From: Sneathiellales bacterium
GTDB lineage: Bacteria > Pseudomonadota > Alphaproteobacteria > JANQFL01
DNA: 64,000 bases
Reading direction: 5' to 3'
Assembly (NCBI GenBank): GCA_028277845.1
Contig: JANQFL010000070.1
Span: 102,775-166,774 of the forward strand
The notes under the pieces were generated by a model. That model searched no databases. It saw nothing but the letters and a program-made list of their open reading frames with translations, and was not told the DNA's origin. Made by a program: the position numbers and the translations under genes. Numbering within the stretch: the first letter of the stretch is position 1; each line of letters opens with the position of its first letter. This document shows positions 16,637 through 26,256 of the stretch, one piece after another.

Positions 16637-16712
16637 GCGGAAAACAGTGCCCGTATGTGGGGACTTTGACAACGGACGACAAAACCGATTCAGGCAATAA
16701 TAGTGGGACCCA

Positions 16713-17924
16713 ATGAATATGGCTGATTACGAATCGAGAACCGCCCGCATCCGGAATCGTGTCCGTTTCTGGGTGCTGTCGGCGGTATTGTCCGCCGCCG
16801 TGATGGTGGCGAGCACGGGCGCCGTCCTTGCGCATGCGTTGGGTGAGGGAGTGGTCTTTCTGTCCATTCAAAAGGACACCATCGAAGGGCATGTCGATTT
16901 TCCCCTGACGGACGTGAACGACATCGTTTTTGCCGGCGAGGTGAACGACGGCATTCTGACGCCGGAGGAGCTGGACCAGAGGATCGGGCGCCTCAAGGAC
17001 TACATTGCCGAACGGGTGTCCATCGCCATGCCGGAAGGTGCGCTGACATTCCGATTCACGGGCCACGAAGTCGTGGAACCGCCCAAGGTTCCGTTCGGCT
17101 TCGTCCAGGTCTTCTTTTCCGTCGACACGTTGCCGGCGGTCCCCAGTGTACTGGAAATCCGGTATTCGGCCTTGTTCGATGTCAGTCCCCTGCACCGCGG
17201 TCTGTTGGTCATCGACCGAAACGCCCTGACGGGCTACCAGAACGACACCGAAGCGGTATCATTGATTTTCACGGAAGGAAGCCAGGTTCAGGAACTCGAT
17301 CTGGCCGGGCAGTCGGGATGGGATTTGTTCGGCGACTATGTCGGCCACGGCATCTTCCACATCGGTATCGGTTTCGACCATATTCTGTTTCTCATCGCCC
17401 TGCTGCTGACCGCGGTGTTCGAGTGGAAGGATGGCAAGCGGGTCGCCTGTCAGTCGTTTCGCAAGGCCTTCTACAATGTGGTGGCCATCGTCACCCTGTT
17501 CACGCTGGCCCACAGCATTACCTTGACCTTGGCGGTTTTGGACATCGTGACCCTGCCGTCACGGTTCGTGGAAGCCGTGATCGCCCTGACCGTCATCGCG
17601 GCGGCCGTTCACAACCTGTATCCGATCCTGGGCAACAAGGCCCGCCTGATCGTGTTCGTCTTCGGGCTGTTCCACGGATTCGGTTTTGCCGGCGTGCTGA
17701 CCGATCTCGGGTTCCAGAGTTCGGCCCTGTTCACGACCTTGTTCGGCTTCAACATCGGCGTCGAAATCGGCCAGATCATGATCGTCTCGCTGGTGTTCCC
17801 CTTGCTGTACTGGGCCAGGAACAGCGACGGTTACGCCCGCTTCGGCGTCGGCGGCGGATCCCTGGCCATCGCCGGGTTCGGCGGGTTCTGGATCCTCGAC
17901 CGGACCTTGGGACTGCCGTTCTGA
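16713..17924 (+). CDS. HupE/UreJ-family membrane protein with periplasmic N-terminal domain
   Basis: A 403-residue protein. It has a signal segment ending near VLAHA (residues 17-45), a periplasmic region of about 160 residues (EGHVDFPLTDVNDIVF and neighbours), and then at least six membrane segments. These contain the HupE/UreJ_2 signature GHGIFHIGIGFDHILFLIALLL and later LFTLAHSITLTLAVL, LFHGFGFAGVL and FNIGVEIGQ. Conserved His, Asp and Glu residues inside the helices suggest metal or proton handling; HupE/UreJ proteins are linked to nickel uptake. No hydrogenase or urease gene is in view, so nickel is not certain. It starts 76 bases after the NRPS and runs with the next three membrane-protein genes. 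Confidence 0.85.
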   Translation: MNMADYESRTARIRNRVRFWVLSAVLSAAVMVASTGAVLAHALGEGVVFLSIQKDTIEGHVDFPLTDVNDIVFAGEVNDGILTPEELDQRIGRLKDYIAERVSIAMPEGALTFRFTGHEVVEPPKVPFGFVQVFFSVDTLPAVPSVLEIRYSALFDVSPLHRGLLVIDRNALTGYQNDTEAVSLIFTEGSQVQELDLAGQSGWDLFGDYVGHGIFHIGIGFDHILFLIALLLTAVFEWKDGKRVACQSFRKAFYNVVAIVTLFTLAHSITLTLAVLDIVTLPSRFVEAVIALTVIAAAVHNLYPILGNKARLIVFVFGLFHGFGFAGVLTDLGFQSSALFTTLFGFNIGVEIGQIMIVSLVFPLLYWARNSDGYARFGVGGGSLAIAGFGGFWILDRTLGLPF

Positions 17925-17967
17925 TGGGCGGCAGGCGGCGACTTTCGCGGACGGGGACCCATTAGGC

Positions 17968-18648
17968 ATGGGTCACGCGCCGAAACTGCTGCTGGCGTCC
18001 CTGCTCGTTTGTTTTCTGGGACTCGCCCTGCTCGGTTTCAAGGCCCTGGGGACGTACCGGATCGACTGGTTGGCGGCTCGAACGCTCTTGCCGGCGCAAT
18101 CGGACGCCGTGGTGAATGCCGAATTTGTCGCGCAGGTCGGCGGATTCCACGAGGTCGTCATCGAGTACGATTCGGTGCTGCCCGAGCGGCAGTTGACGGA
18201 ACGGTTGACGCGGACCGGCGACCAGGCGGCCAGCGACGTGTCCTGGACGGTGACCAAGGACGGGCAACCGTTTGCCGCCGGCGGCAGCAACCGGTTGCTG
18301 TACAGTTCGTCCGGCGGCCGGACCGGTTTGGGCCGGATCAAACGGTGGCTGCTCAGCATCCCGTTTCACAGGGATGGCGCCTCGTTCATCCAGGTCGTCG
18401 GCCGGTTCCGTGCCTCGCCGGACTCACGCTACGCGCTTGCCGCGGAGTTGCGTTCGATCGACCCGGTATTTGTGAAAGCGCGGGCACGGATGGCCGTCCG
18501 GCCCGGGCGGGAACTCTGGAACGACCACCACGGCTCGACCGTGGCTATTGCCTATGCGGGACTGGCGTTTGTCGCATTGGGCCTTGTACTGGGAGGGCTG
18601 GCGATCCTGATGGTGCTGTATGTTCGGTTGAGACCGGCCGTGACGTAG
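17968..18648 (+). CDS. Two-pass membrane protein of unknown function
   Basis: A 226-residue protein I do not recognise. It has an N-terminal membrane segment (about residues 7-27, LLASLLVCFLGLALLGF), a soluble middle of about 160 residues rich in beta-type sequence (EFVAQVGGFHEVVIEYDSVL), and a C-terminal membrane segment (about 192-218, AYAGLAFVALGLVLGGLAIL). The middle is probably periplasmic. It lies between the HupE-like gene and the HTTM-like genes with short gaps, so an accessory role in the same membrane complex is plausible but unproven. Confidence 0.75.
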   Translation: MGHAPKLLLASLLVCFLGLALLGFKALGTYRIDWLAARTLLPAQSDAVVNAEFVAQVGGFHEVVIEYDSVLPERQLTERLTRTGDQAASDVSWTVTKDGQPFAAGGSNRLLYSSSGGRTGLGRIKRWLLSIPFHRDGASFIQVVGRFRASPDSRYALAAELRSIDPVFVKARARMAVRPGRELWNDHHGSTVAIAYAGLAFVALGLVLGGLAILMVLYVRLRPAVT

Positions 18649-18706
18649 GGACGCCGCCGGTGCCGGCGGTTTGCCGGAACCGCCGGGTGGAAGGGGGAAA
18701 GACGCG

Positions 18707-20395
18707 ATGACTTCATTCAGCGTGGCGCGGCCGGTTCCCGTCTTGCCGAACGCCGTGCAAGGTGCCATCAGTCGTCTGCCCCCGTCCGTCCATGCTGTCT
18801 TCGCGCGCTGGCCGTCGGTGCTGCTGTGCCTCCAGGCGGTCGCCGTGCTGGCGCTGTTTCTGGTGATCGACCGCTTGACCGAGTACAAGACCGTGTTGAC
18901 TGCGGAGGGATACCGGCAACCGATCCTAGCGGTCGAAATCGTCACGTCGATCGGTGCGCCGCTGATGGCGGTTCTGCTCGTCGGAGCGGCCGTGCTGTAT
19001 CGTTTCGGGCATCTGTCCGCGGCCTGGACGGACATGCACGGCGGCAAGACGCTGCGGTGGTTCGTGTTCGCCCTGGCGGCGCTGATGGCCTGGCCCTTTA
19101 CGGCCTACGGCTACAATTTCAATTACGACCAGGGCCACTATTGGGACCGCTTGCTGATCCTGCTGTTCCTGGTTCTGCTGTGGTTCCGTCCGGCGTTCAT
19201 TTTTCCGTTTTTCCTGCTGGTGTTCGGCGTGATGTGGCAGTTGAGCGAACCGATGCTCGGCGGCAGCCTCATACCGCACAAACTGCAGGTGCTGCACGCC
19301 CTGGTCCTGTTCGGCGCGGCGTTTCTTCTGTTCGCCGCCACGGGCTGGCATATCGGCCGCGTCTATGTGTTCATGGTGTGCTGCCTCGTCGGCGCCGCCT
19401 ATTGGGAAGCGGCGCTGGCCAAGATCGACATCAACTGGCTGTCAAGCGTGGGGCTGTCTTGGATCCCCATTCCGTCCTACGCCCATGGCTGGCTGGCACA
19501 GCTCGACAGCGGCACGATCATTGCGTTCTCCGAACTGCTGCGTCTTGTGGAATTCCCGGCCGTCATCGCCGTTCTGGTGCTGGAGGCGGGCTGCGTGCTG
19601 TTCCTGATCCACCGCAAGGTGTCGCTGGCCCTGCTCGTCGCGGTGATATGTTTTCACTTCGGCGTATTCGTGCTGTTCGGATTTCTCTTCTGGACCTGGA
19701 TCTTCCTCGACGCGGCGTTGCTGATAGTGTTGTGGCGCGATCGGCATGATCCGGTGTTTCCGGTCTACGGCCGCGCGTCTTTCGTCCTGTCGGTGCCGCT
19801 GATCCTGTACGGCGCCCTGTGGGCGCACCCACCGCATCTGGGGTGGTTCGATACCAAGCTGGCATACACCTACCGTCTGGAGGCGATCGGCGCCAGCGGC
19901 ACGGTGTACCGACTGCCGGCGTCCTATTTTGCACCCTATGAAGACGCCTTTACGATGACGAGCTTCGGGTATCTGCCGGAGTCCCACGGCATGCTGGTTG
20001 GACCCTATGGCGTCACGCATTTCGCCGGGGTGGCCGAGGCGGTCAACGCGGCGACATCGGCGGACGAGATATTCGAACTGGAAAAACGCATGGGGACGCA
20101 GCGGCACGACGACGCCCGGGCCGAACGGTTTTACGGGTTCGTCCGGCGTTATGTCGCCAACCGCAACGCCGCGGGGACGCCCATGCTGGATCTGCACGGC
20201 CCGATGCAGTTCTGGAGTCAAACTCCGGGAGAGGTGCCGCCTGATGACGACAAGATCGTCACCGTGATTGTGAAGGAGCTGACGACGTTTTACGACGGCC
20301 AGGACATCCGGACGATCCGTGAACTGGAACTGGCGCGCCTGAGCGTTGCCGCCGAGCCCGGGCCCGCGAACGGAGGAACCAAGCCATCGCCATGA
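18707..20395 (+). CDS. Polytopic membrane protein, HTTM-like, with soluble C-terminal region
   Basis: A 562-residue protein with about ten hydrophobic segments between residues 35 and 370, then a soluble C-terminal part of about 180 residues (YRLEAIGASGTVYRLPASYFAPYEDAFTM). The membrane part has the tryptophan- and histidine-rich look of HTTM (vitamin K-dependent gamma-carboxylase-like) proteins, for example SFGVMWQLSEPMLGG-type helices and FHFGVFVLFGFLFWTW. The family call is tentative. AAGGGGGAAA lies just before ATG 18707, so I prefer this start to the upstream in-frame codon. Its stop overlaps the ATG of the next gene (ATGA), whose product also has an HTTM-like part, so the two probably work together. 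Confidence 0.75.
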   Translation: MTSFSVARPVPVLPNAVQGAISRLPPSVHAVFARWPSVLLCLQAVAVLALFLVIDRLTEYKTVLTAEGYRQPILAVEIVTSIGAPLMAVLLVGAAVLYRFGHLSAAWTDMHGGKTLRWFVFALAALMAWPFTAYGYNFNYDQGHYWDRLLILLFLVLLWFRPAFIFPFFLLVFGVMWQLSEPMLGGSLIPHKLQVLHALVLFGAAFLLFAATGWHIGRVYVFMVCCLVGAAYWEAALAKIDINWLSSVGLSWIPIPSYAHGWLAQLDSGTIIAFSELLRLVEFPAVIAVLVLEAGCVLFLIHRKVSLALLVAVICFHFGVFVLFGFLFWTWIFLDAALLIVLWRDRHDPVFPVYGRASFVLSVPLILYGALWAHPPHLGWFDTKLAYTYRLEAIGASGTVYRLPASYFAPYEDAFTMTSFGYLPESHGMLVGPYGVTHFAGVAEAVNAATSADEIFELEKRMGTQRHDDARAERFYGFVRRYVANRNAAGTPMLDLHGPMQFWSQTPGEVPPDDDKIVTVIVKELTTFYDGQDIRTIRELELARLSVAAEPGPANGGTKPSP

Positions 20396-21657
20396 TAAGT
20401 TCGTTGGGCACGGATCTGCGCTCGCTCGCCTTGTTTCGCGTCGCCCTGGGCTGCATCTTACTGGCGCGGAGCGTTTCGGGGTTGCACGACGTGTTCGCGG
20501 GCGAGGCGCCGGGATGGTCCTTGGCGCCCCACGCCCTGGCCGCCGGTACGGTCATCTTCGATGGTCTTGTGGCGCTGTCGGCGCTGTCGGCGGCGTGCGT
20601 CGTTCTGGGCTATCGCACGCGCGCCGCCTTGGCCATCCATTGGCTGCTGCTGGTGTCGCTGTACCTGTCGTTTCCCGGTGGCGTTCAGGCGTCGCATACG
20701 GTGATGGCGGCGCAGACATTCCTTGCCTTGTGCCTGCCGCTCAACGCGTTCTGGTCGGTCGACGCGGCCCTCGACCGCGCGCCGCCGGACAACACCCGCA
20801 TTACGACCCTGCCCGCGGCCGTGCTGGTGACCCTGGGCGTTCTGTGCCTGTTCGTGCCGTCGTTGCTGGCCTTCGCGGACGCTGCCCGGCCGCCGTCCCA
20901 AGACGCCTGGCACATGACGGCCTACGGCGTCGGTCTTGCCGTGCCGGTGTTGGCTTTCCTGCCGTTATGGACGCCGGTTCTCCGCCTGGTGGCCATGGTT
21001 GTTTCCGCCGGCGTCGTGCTGGTGGCCGGCCCGGGGCCGGCGGTCTTACCGGTGCTGGCCGGATTGCTGCCACTGACGCCACCCGCCATATGGAATCGGT
21101 TTGCACGCAGCCCGGGCGGACGGCGCCGGTCCGGGCTGGCCATCTACTACGACCGGGATTGCGGGTTTTGTTTGAAGACGTGCCTGCTGTTCCGGACGTT
21201 TTTCGCATTGGGGCCGGTCCCCGTCGCACCGGCGCAGGACACCCCGGACATGTACCGCATCATGGAACAACACGATTCGTGGGTTGTTCGGGATCACGAT
21301 GGTGAAACGTACATACGCTGGCACGCGGTGTTGTTGCTGTTGTGGCGTTCGCCTATTTTCTGGCCTCTGGGGTGGTGCCTGACTGCTATCGGCATGGGCC
21401 GATGGGCCGATGGACTCTATGGGCTGATCGGCCACAACAGATGGCTGTTCAGCCGGTTGACCAAGCATGTACTGCCCTACCGGCCCGTGGCCGTTGAAAC
21501 CAGCCGTGCCGGTACCGTTGCCGCGGCCGCCTGGGTTCTGTTGCTCGTACTGGCGAATTTCGCCCGCTTGGACGCGCTGCCCCCCGATCTGGCCGATATT
21601 CTGGCTTGGGCCGGCAACGGGTTGGGTCTCGTAACGGACTGGCGGGCATTGCTATAG
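20392..21657 (+). CDS. HTTM-like membrane protein fused to a DCC thiol-disulfide domain
   Basis: A 421-residue protein. Residues about 10-235 form a multi-helix membrane region resembling HTTM proteins (SLALFRVALGCILLARSV near the start, SFPGGVQASHTVMAAQTFLAL in the middle). Residues about 245-370 form a DCC-type domain with the diagnostic YYDRDCGFCLKTCLLF: the CGFC pair is the redox motif. A final hydrophobic helix follows near 385-405. DCC domains are predicted thiol-disulfide oxidoreductases; HTTM-DCC pairs are known in bacteria without an assigned reaction. Coupled to the preceding gene by an ATGA overlap. Confidence 0.85.
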   Translation: MISSLGTDLRSLALFRVALGCILLARSVSGLHDVFAGEAPGWSLAPHALAAGTVIFDGLVALSALSAACVVLGYRTRAALAIHWLLLVSLYLSFPGGVQASHTVMAAQTFLALCLPLNAFWSVDAALDRAPPDNTRITTLPAAVLVTLGVLCLFVPSLLAFADAARPPSQDAWHMTAYGVGLAVPVLAFLPLWTPVLRLVAMVVSAGVVLVAGPGPAVLPVLAGLLPLTPPAIWNRFARSPGGRRRSGLAIYYDRDCGFCLKTCLLFRTFFALGPVPVAPAQDTPDMYRIMEQHDSWVVRDHDGETYIRWHAVLLLLWRSPIFWPLGWCLTAIGMGRWADGLYGLIGHNRWLFSRLTKHVLPYRPVAVETSRAGTVAAAAWVLLLVLANFARLDALPPDLADILAWAGNGLGLVTDWRALL

Positions 21658-21695
21658 TACCGGTTCGTATAAGACTACTCCCTCAAAGGTGACGA

Positions 21696-22919
21696 ATGGC
21701 GTTCGACATTTCCGGTGTTCTCAGTGCACGTGCTTCCACGGCTTCCGTGCGGTGGCAAGGTTACCCGCCGTTTCATTTTATCGGTGGCAATATCGACGAA
21801 CCGACCGTGCCGGTCGATGGTTTGGCCGCTGCACTCGACAAGGTCATCAAGGCGGACGGCCATTCCATGGCGAAATACGGCATGGAAAGCGGACCGCAGG
21901 GATATCTGCCGCTCAGGCAATTCGTAGCGGCCAATCTGAACCGCCGCACGGAGATGGAAGTGGGGGCCGACGAGGTCCTGATCACATCGGGTTCGCTGCA
22001 AGCCATGGATCTGGTCAATCAGTTACTGCTCGAGCCCGGCGATACCGTCGTGTTGGAGTCGGCCAACTATGGCGGCGCCTTGACGCGCCTCAATCGGTTG
22101 GAGGTGGACTATGCCGGCGTCGATCTGGACGATGGCGGCATGCGCATGGATCATCTGCGTACGGTCCTGGCCGATCTCAAGAACCGTGGGCGCAGGGCGA
22201 AGTTCATCTACACCATACCCACCATTCAGAATCCCACCGGCACGATCATGAGCCGCGCGCGCCGGCTGGAAATGCTGGAAATCGCCGCGGAATTCGACCT
22301 GCCTATCTTCGAAGACGATTGTTACGCCGATTTGATCTGGGACGGGAGCCGCCCGCCGGCCATCTATGCCCTGGATACGGAAGACCGGGTGATCTATTGC
22401 GGTTCCTTCTCCAAGACCATCGCTCCGGCTCTGCGGGTCGGCTATCTGGTGGCGCCCTGGGCCGTCCTGCGGCATGTCCTGCCGCTGAAAACCGACGCCG
22501 GCACCGGGTCACTCGAGCAGATGGTGCTGGCCGAGTATCTGCCACAACATTTCGATACCCATGTCGACAGTCTGCTGCCCGTGCTCAAGGCCAAGTCCGA
22601 CACCATGGTCGAAGCGCTGTCCGAACACTTCGGCACGGCCGCCACATTCGAGGTACCGGTCGGCGGAATCTACATCTGGGTAACCTTGCCCGAGCAGGTC
22701 GACAGTTTGCGTCTGTCCGCCGTGGCCGCGGAGGAGGGCATCGCCCTCAATCCCGGCCCGGAATGGACCGTCGACGGAGACGCCAACCGCAACCGCGTGC
22801 GACTGTGCTTCGGTCACCCCAGTATCGACACCATCCGCCGCGGTGTCGCCAAGCTCGCCGACGTCTGTCATCGCGAGTTCGGCGTGCCGGAACGCAGCGG
22901 CAACGTCGAACGTGACTAA
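21696..22919 (+). CDS. PLP-dependent aminotransferase, class I/II
   Basis: A 407-residue fold-type I aminotransferase. It has YGMESGPQGYLPLRQFVA, ITSGSLQAMDLVNQLLL, the NPTG motif in TIQNPTGTIMS, the PLP-Asp in DDCYADLIWDG, and the Schiff-base Lys in GSFSKTIAPALRVGYL, then RVRLCFGH near the C-terminus. It resembles 2-aminoadipate/aromatic aminotransferases and the catalytic half of MocR proteins, but has no DNA-binding domain. In this neighbourhood it could supply or recycle an unusual amino acid for the synthetase; a housekeeping role is equally possible. ATG 21696 has AAAGGTGAC just upstream. Confidence 0.92.
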   Translation: MAFDISGVLSARASTASVRWQGYPPFHFIGGNIDEPTVPVDGLAAALDKVIKADGHSMAKYGMESGPQGYLPLRQFVAANLNRRTEMEVGADEVLITSGSLQAMDLVNQLLLEPGDTVVLESANYGGALTRLNRLEVDYAGVDLDDGGMRMDHLRTVLADLKNRGRRAKFIYTIPTIQNPTGTIMSRARRLEMLEIAAEFDLPIFEDDCYADLIWDGSRPPAIYALDTEDRVIYCGSFSKTIAPALRVGYLVAPWAVLRHVLPLKTDAGTGSLEQMVLAEYLPQHFDTHVDSLLPVLKAKSDTMVEALSEHFGTAATFEVPVGGIYIWVTLPEQVDSLRLSAVAAEEGIALNPGPEWTVDGDANRNRVRLCFGHPSIDTIRRGVAKLADVCHREFGVPERSGNVERD

Positions 22920-23058
22920 CCTGACAACTTGCCAAAACTGAAGAAGTTATTGTGCCGGCGATCCGGAGATCCTATGTAGCCAACGTGTTGCTGTTGCGGT
23001 CGCTTGCCATGTTGATGATACGCGCGGCAGTACCGCCAGGTAAGTGGGGCGCCATAGC

Positions 23059-24279
23059 ATGTACCGGTCGGGGGCGAAACCAGCCCTATGGTTCGCGATT
23101 TTTGTCGTGCTCATCGACGCCCTCGGCATGTCGATCATATTTCCCATTCTGCCGGACCTGTTGATCGAACTGACCGGGCGGCAGGTCGCCGATATTGCCA
23201 TTGTTGGTGGAGCACTGATCGCCTGTTACGCCGTCAATCATTTCCTGTTTGCGCCGGTCATGGGCGCCTTGTCCGACCGATACGGACGGCGTCCGCTGTT
23301 ATTGGTTTCGCTGTCGGCGCTGGTGGTGGATTACATCATCATGGCTGCCGCCTGGAATATCTGGCTGCTGTTTCTGGGGCGGATTCTCGCCGGCATGGCC
23401 GGCGGATCCTACGCCGTCGCCAACGCCTATATCTCTGACGTCACGGATGAAGACAAGCGGGCCGCGAATTTCGGGCTTGTCGGCGCCGCCTTCGGTATTG
23501 GATTCGTCATTGGACCGTTGCTGGGCGGTACCGTGGCCGAGATCGATATACGCGCCCCGTTCGTGCTGGCGGCCATTTTGTGTTTTTTCGGTTTCCTGTT
23601 CGGACTGTTCGTGCTGCCCGAATCTCTGGCGCCCGAAAACCGCCGGCCATTTTCACTGAAGCAATCCAATCCGTTCGCATCCTTGGCGCGGGCGTTCCAG
23701 TTGCGCCGATTGCGGGCGTTGCTGATCGTATTCCTGCTGATGGAACTGGCCGATCATACCTTTCCCGCGGTGTGGTCCTATTGGTCCAAGGAAAGTTTCG
23801 GCTGGAGCGCCATGATCATCGGCCTGTCGCTGACCTATTACGGTGTTGGCGCCGCCGTCGTGGAAGGCGGCCTGATCCGCCTGGCCATTCCGAAACTGGG
23901 CGAGGCCAAGACGATCTGGATCGGCATGGTCTGTTTCGTCGTCAGCATGGTGATGTTCGGGTTCGCGACCGAGGGCTGGATGGTCTTCGCGATCATGCCG
24001 GTAGCGATTTTGGCCGGCCTGTCTCCGGCGGCACTACGGGCGGTCATGACCAGAAGTGTCTCGAGCCGCGAACAAGGGGAACTGCAGGGCGTCGTCGGAT
24101 CGATTACGGCCGTGGCGTCGGTCGCGTCCCCTTTGGCCATGACCTGGGTTTTCTTCCTTGTCGGGGACCGGGAGGCCGCTTTCTACATGCCCGGCCTGCC
24201 ATATCTGATCGGCGCAGTCCTGGTTGCCGTCAGTTTTGTGCCCTTGTATCGCGCCCTCAAGAGTACCCAAACGAGTTAG
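23059..24279 (+). CDS. MFS transporter, TetA-like drug/product exporter
   Basis: A 406-residue, 12-helix major facilitator. Motif A of the family is present as GALSDRYGRRPLLL after the second helix, and motif C-like GFVIGPLLGG in the fifth. The overall pattern (LIDALGMSIIFPILPDLL at the start) resembles TetA/TCR-type antiporters. A likely job is export of, and self-resistance to, the peptide made by the adjacent synthetase; this is inference from position. I take ATG 23059 as start; an in-frame GTG lies 15 bases upstream. Confidence 0.9.
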   Translation: MYRSGAKPALWFAIFVVLIDALGMSIIFPILPDLLIELTGRQVADIAIVGGALIACYAVNHFLFAPVMGALSDRYGRRPLLLVSLSALVVDYIIMAAAWNIWLLFLGRILAGMAGGSYAVANAYISDVTDEDKRAANFGLVGAAFGIGFVIGPLLGGTVAEIDIRAPFVLAAILCFFGFLFGLFVLPESLAPENRRPFSLKQSNPFASLARAFQLRRLRALLIVFLLMELADHTFPAVWSYWSKESFGWSAMIIGLSLTYYGVGAAVVEGGLIRLAIPKLGEAKTIWIGMVCFVVSMVMFGFATEGWMVFAIMPVAILAGLSPAALRAVMTRSVSSREQGELQGVVGSITAVASVASPLAMTWVFFLVGDREAAFYMPGLPYLIGAVLVAVSFVPLYRALKSTQTS

Positions 24280-24361
24280 CAAAGGTTTCCCAGGTGCCGG
24301 GTATCGACTTTGGCGGACGGGACTCTAATCTATCTGCAGCCAGATAAATGAGAGAGCATCC

Positions 24362-25567
24362 ATGCCAGGACCACTTGCCGGCGTTCGCGTCATCGATTTG
24401 ACTTCCATGGTCTCCGGGCCGCTTGCGACCATGACTTTGGCGGACCAGGGCGCCGACGTTGTCAAGGTGGAGGCGCCGGGAGGCGGGGATCACGCCAGGA
24501 AGGTTGCCACAAGGCGCGGCGGTTTCTCCGCGTCTTTTCTCAATAACAACCGAAACAAACGATCCGTCGTTCTCAACCTCAAGAATCCGGAGGGTTTGTC
24601 CGCCTTGATGCGTCTGGCCGAATCGGCCGACGTCTTTATCCAGAATTTCCGGCCGGGTGTCGCCGAACGGATCGGGGTGGGCGAGGCGGCCGTGCGGGCA
24701 CTCAACCCGTCGATCATCTATGTGTCCATTAGCGGTTTCGGCTTTTCGGGCCCCTATGCCGGTAAACCGGTTTTCGATCCCTTGATTCAAGCGCTGTCCG
24801 GCCTGACGACCGTGCAGGCCGGTTCCGATGATGAGCGGCCAAGGTTGGTCAGGACCATCCTGCCCGACAAACTGACAGGCGTGCAGGCTGCCCAGGCGAT
24901 TTCCGCGGCGTTGTTCGCCCGGGAGCGGACGGGAGAAGGCCAGCACATCACATTGTCGATGCTGGACACCGTCATTTCATTCCTGTGGAGCTCGGATATG
25001 AACGGCCACACGTTCCAGGGTAATGAAATGAAAGTGGAACGCGCGCAGTCGTTTATCGATCTCGTCTACGAAACACGCGATGGCTTTGTGAGCATTGCGG
25101 TCATGCAGGACAAGGAGTGGCAGGGCTTCGCCAGGGCGATGGATCGTTTGGATATTTTGGACGATGAACGTTTCACGACCGCCGAGCTTCGGGACGTTAA
25201 CAAGGACGAGCGCGTCGGACTGATCCAGGACGTGGTGCGGCCGTTTTCAACGGCGGATGTCATGTCGCGTCTGGAGGCCATGGACGTTCCGTGTGCACCG
25301 GTCCTGACCCGGTCGCAGATGCGACGGCATCCGCAGGTGGACGCAAATGGTATCATCATCGAATCGGACCATCCCACGGCGGGGCCGTTGCGGCAGGCCC
25401 ATCCACCGGCCCGGTTTTCGCAGACGTCGTTCGAGTTGCGGCGTGGTGCGCCAGCCTATGGCGAACATACACGCGAAGTGCTTGCCGAAGCCGGCTTGTC
25501 TTCGTCGGATATCGAACGGCTCGAATCGAGCGGCGCCTCCTGGCAAGGAAATGCCGAAAGCGGCTAG
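24362..25567 (+). CDS. CaiB/BaiF family III CoA-transferase
   Basis: A 401-residue family III CoA-transferase, full length. It begins LAGVRVIDLTSMVSGPLA and has the typical QGADVVKVEAPGGGDHAR, LNLKNPEGLSALMRL, YVSISGFGFSGPYAGKPVFD and GEGQHITLSMLDTVISFL, where the Asp of LD is the expected catalytic carboxylate. Such enzymes move CoA between carboxylic acids. No partner gene for a known pathway (carnitine, formyl/oxalyl, bile acid) is beside it. It stands 82 bases after the transporter, on the same strand, and its substrate cannot be told from sequence. Confidence 0.92.
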   Translation: MPGPLAGVRVIDLTSMVSGPLATMTLADQGADVVKVEAPGGGDHARKVATRRGGFSASFLNNNRNKRSVVLNLKNPEGLSALMRLAESADVFIQNFRPGVAERIGVGEAAVRALNPSIIYVSISGFGFSGPYAGKPVFDPLIQALSGLTTVQAGSDDERPRLVRTILPDKLTGVQAAQAISAALFARERTGEGQHITLSMLDTVISFLWSSDMNGHTFQGNEMKVERAQSFIDLVYETRDGFVSIAVMQDKEWQGFARAMDRLDILDDERFTTAELRDVNKDERVGLIQDVVRPFSTADVMSRLEAMDVPCAPVLTRSQMRRHPQVDANGIIIESDHPTAGPLRQAHPPARFSQTSFELRRGAPAYGEHTREVLAEAGLSSSDIERLESSGASWQGNAESG

Positions 25568-25638
25568 GATACGTTGACGGGTGCTAGCTCGAATTCAATG
25601 AGGAGCGGCATATACGGTTTTTCGGTTTTGATCATCTT

Positions 25639-26256
25639 GTGCTGGAAATTCCTTCGCCGCCATTCGACCGTCCGAACCGGATCCAAACCGACTTTCCTGA
25701 ATCCGGTATCGGCTATCTCGGTGGCGACCCGGAGAAAAACCGGACGAGAACGCAACAGCTGTTGCCTATCGACGAACCCCGGCCATTCCGCGACTTCTTG
25801 TTCAAGGTGTTCGAGCCTTTTTTCACGACAAAATCAACCGGCAAGGGAACAGGTCTCGGTCTCAGTATGGTCTATGGAATTGTAAAACAGTCGAACGGTC
25901 ACGTCTCCGTCTATAGCGAACCGGGAGAGGGCACGACGTTCAAGCTGTACTTGCCGCAATGCCGGACAGAGGCCAAAAACGGCAACCCGACTGTAATGGA
26001 TGTCCCCAAAGATCACGTCTGCTCTGAGACCATTCTTGTCGTCGAAGACGATATCGATGTCAGAACCATACTGGTCAATCTGCTAGATGGTGTCGGGTAC
26101 GAGGTTCTGGAAGCGAATTCCGCCGAATGTGCGCTGGAGCAATTACGGCTGACCAACCGGGTTAACCTGCTGTTTACGGATGTCGTTCTTCCCGGTGGGC
26201 TGAACGGCCGCGAAAAGGGCGTCGCGCGGAAAACCAGGGAGGCGTTGGCGGCCTGA
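25639..26256 (+). pseudogene. Remnant of a hybrid histidine kinase
   Basis: The frame contains the end of a kinase ATPase domain (KVFEPFFTTKSTGKGTGLGL, the F and G2 boxes, from about base 25800) followed by the start of a response-regulator receiver domain (ETILVVEDDIDVRTILVNLL, with the phosphoacceptor Asp in LLFTDVVLPGG). The dimerisation domain, the N and G1 boxes and all sensor domains are missing upstream. The receiver breaks off after the LNGRE that normally continues as ELA, giving an unrelated 12-residue tail. Both ends are therefore lost and the fragment is unlikely to function. The rest of the 25568-26437 gap has no convincing gene; on the minus strand a 63-codon frame (25564-25755) matches nothing I recognise. 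Confidence 0.85.

Noticed and set aside
16666..16701. TTGACA at 16666 as a promoter for the HupE-like gene
   Set aside because: The best -10-like sequence (CAATAA) is about 23 bases away, too far for a standard promoter.
18654..18669. CCGCCGG-TG-CCGGCGG as a terminator after the unknown membrane-protein gene
   Set aside because: The two-base loop is too tight, there is no T-run, and such GC palindromes are expected by chance at this base composition.
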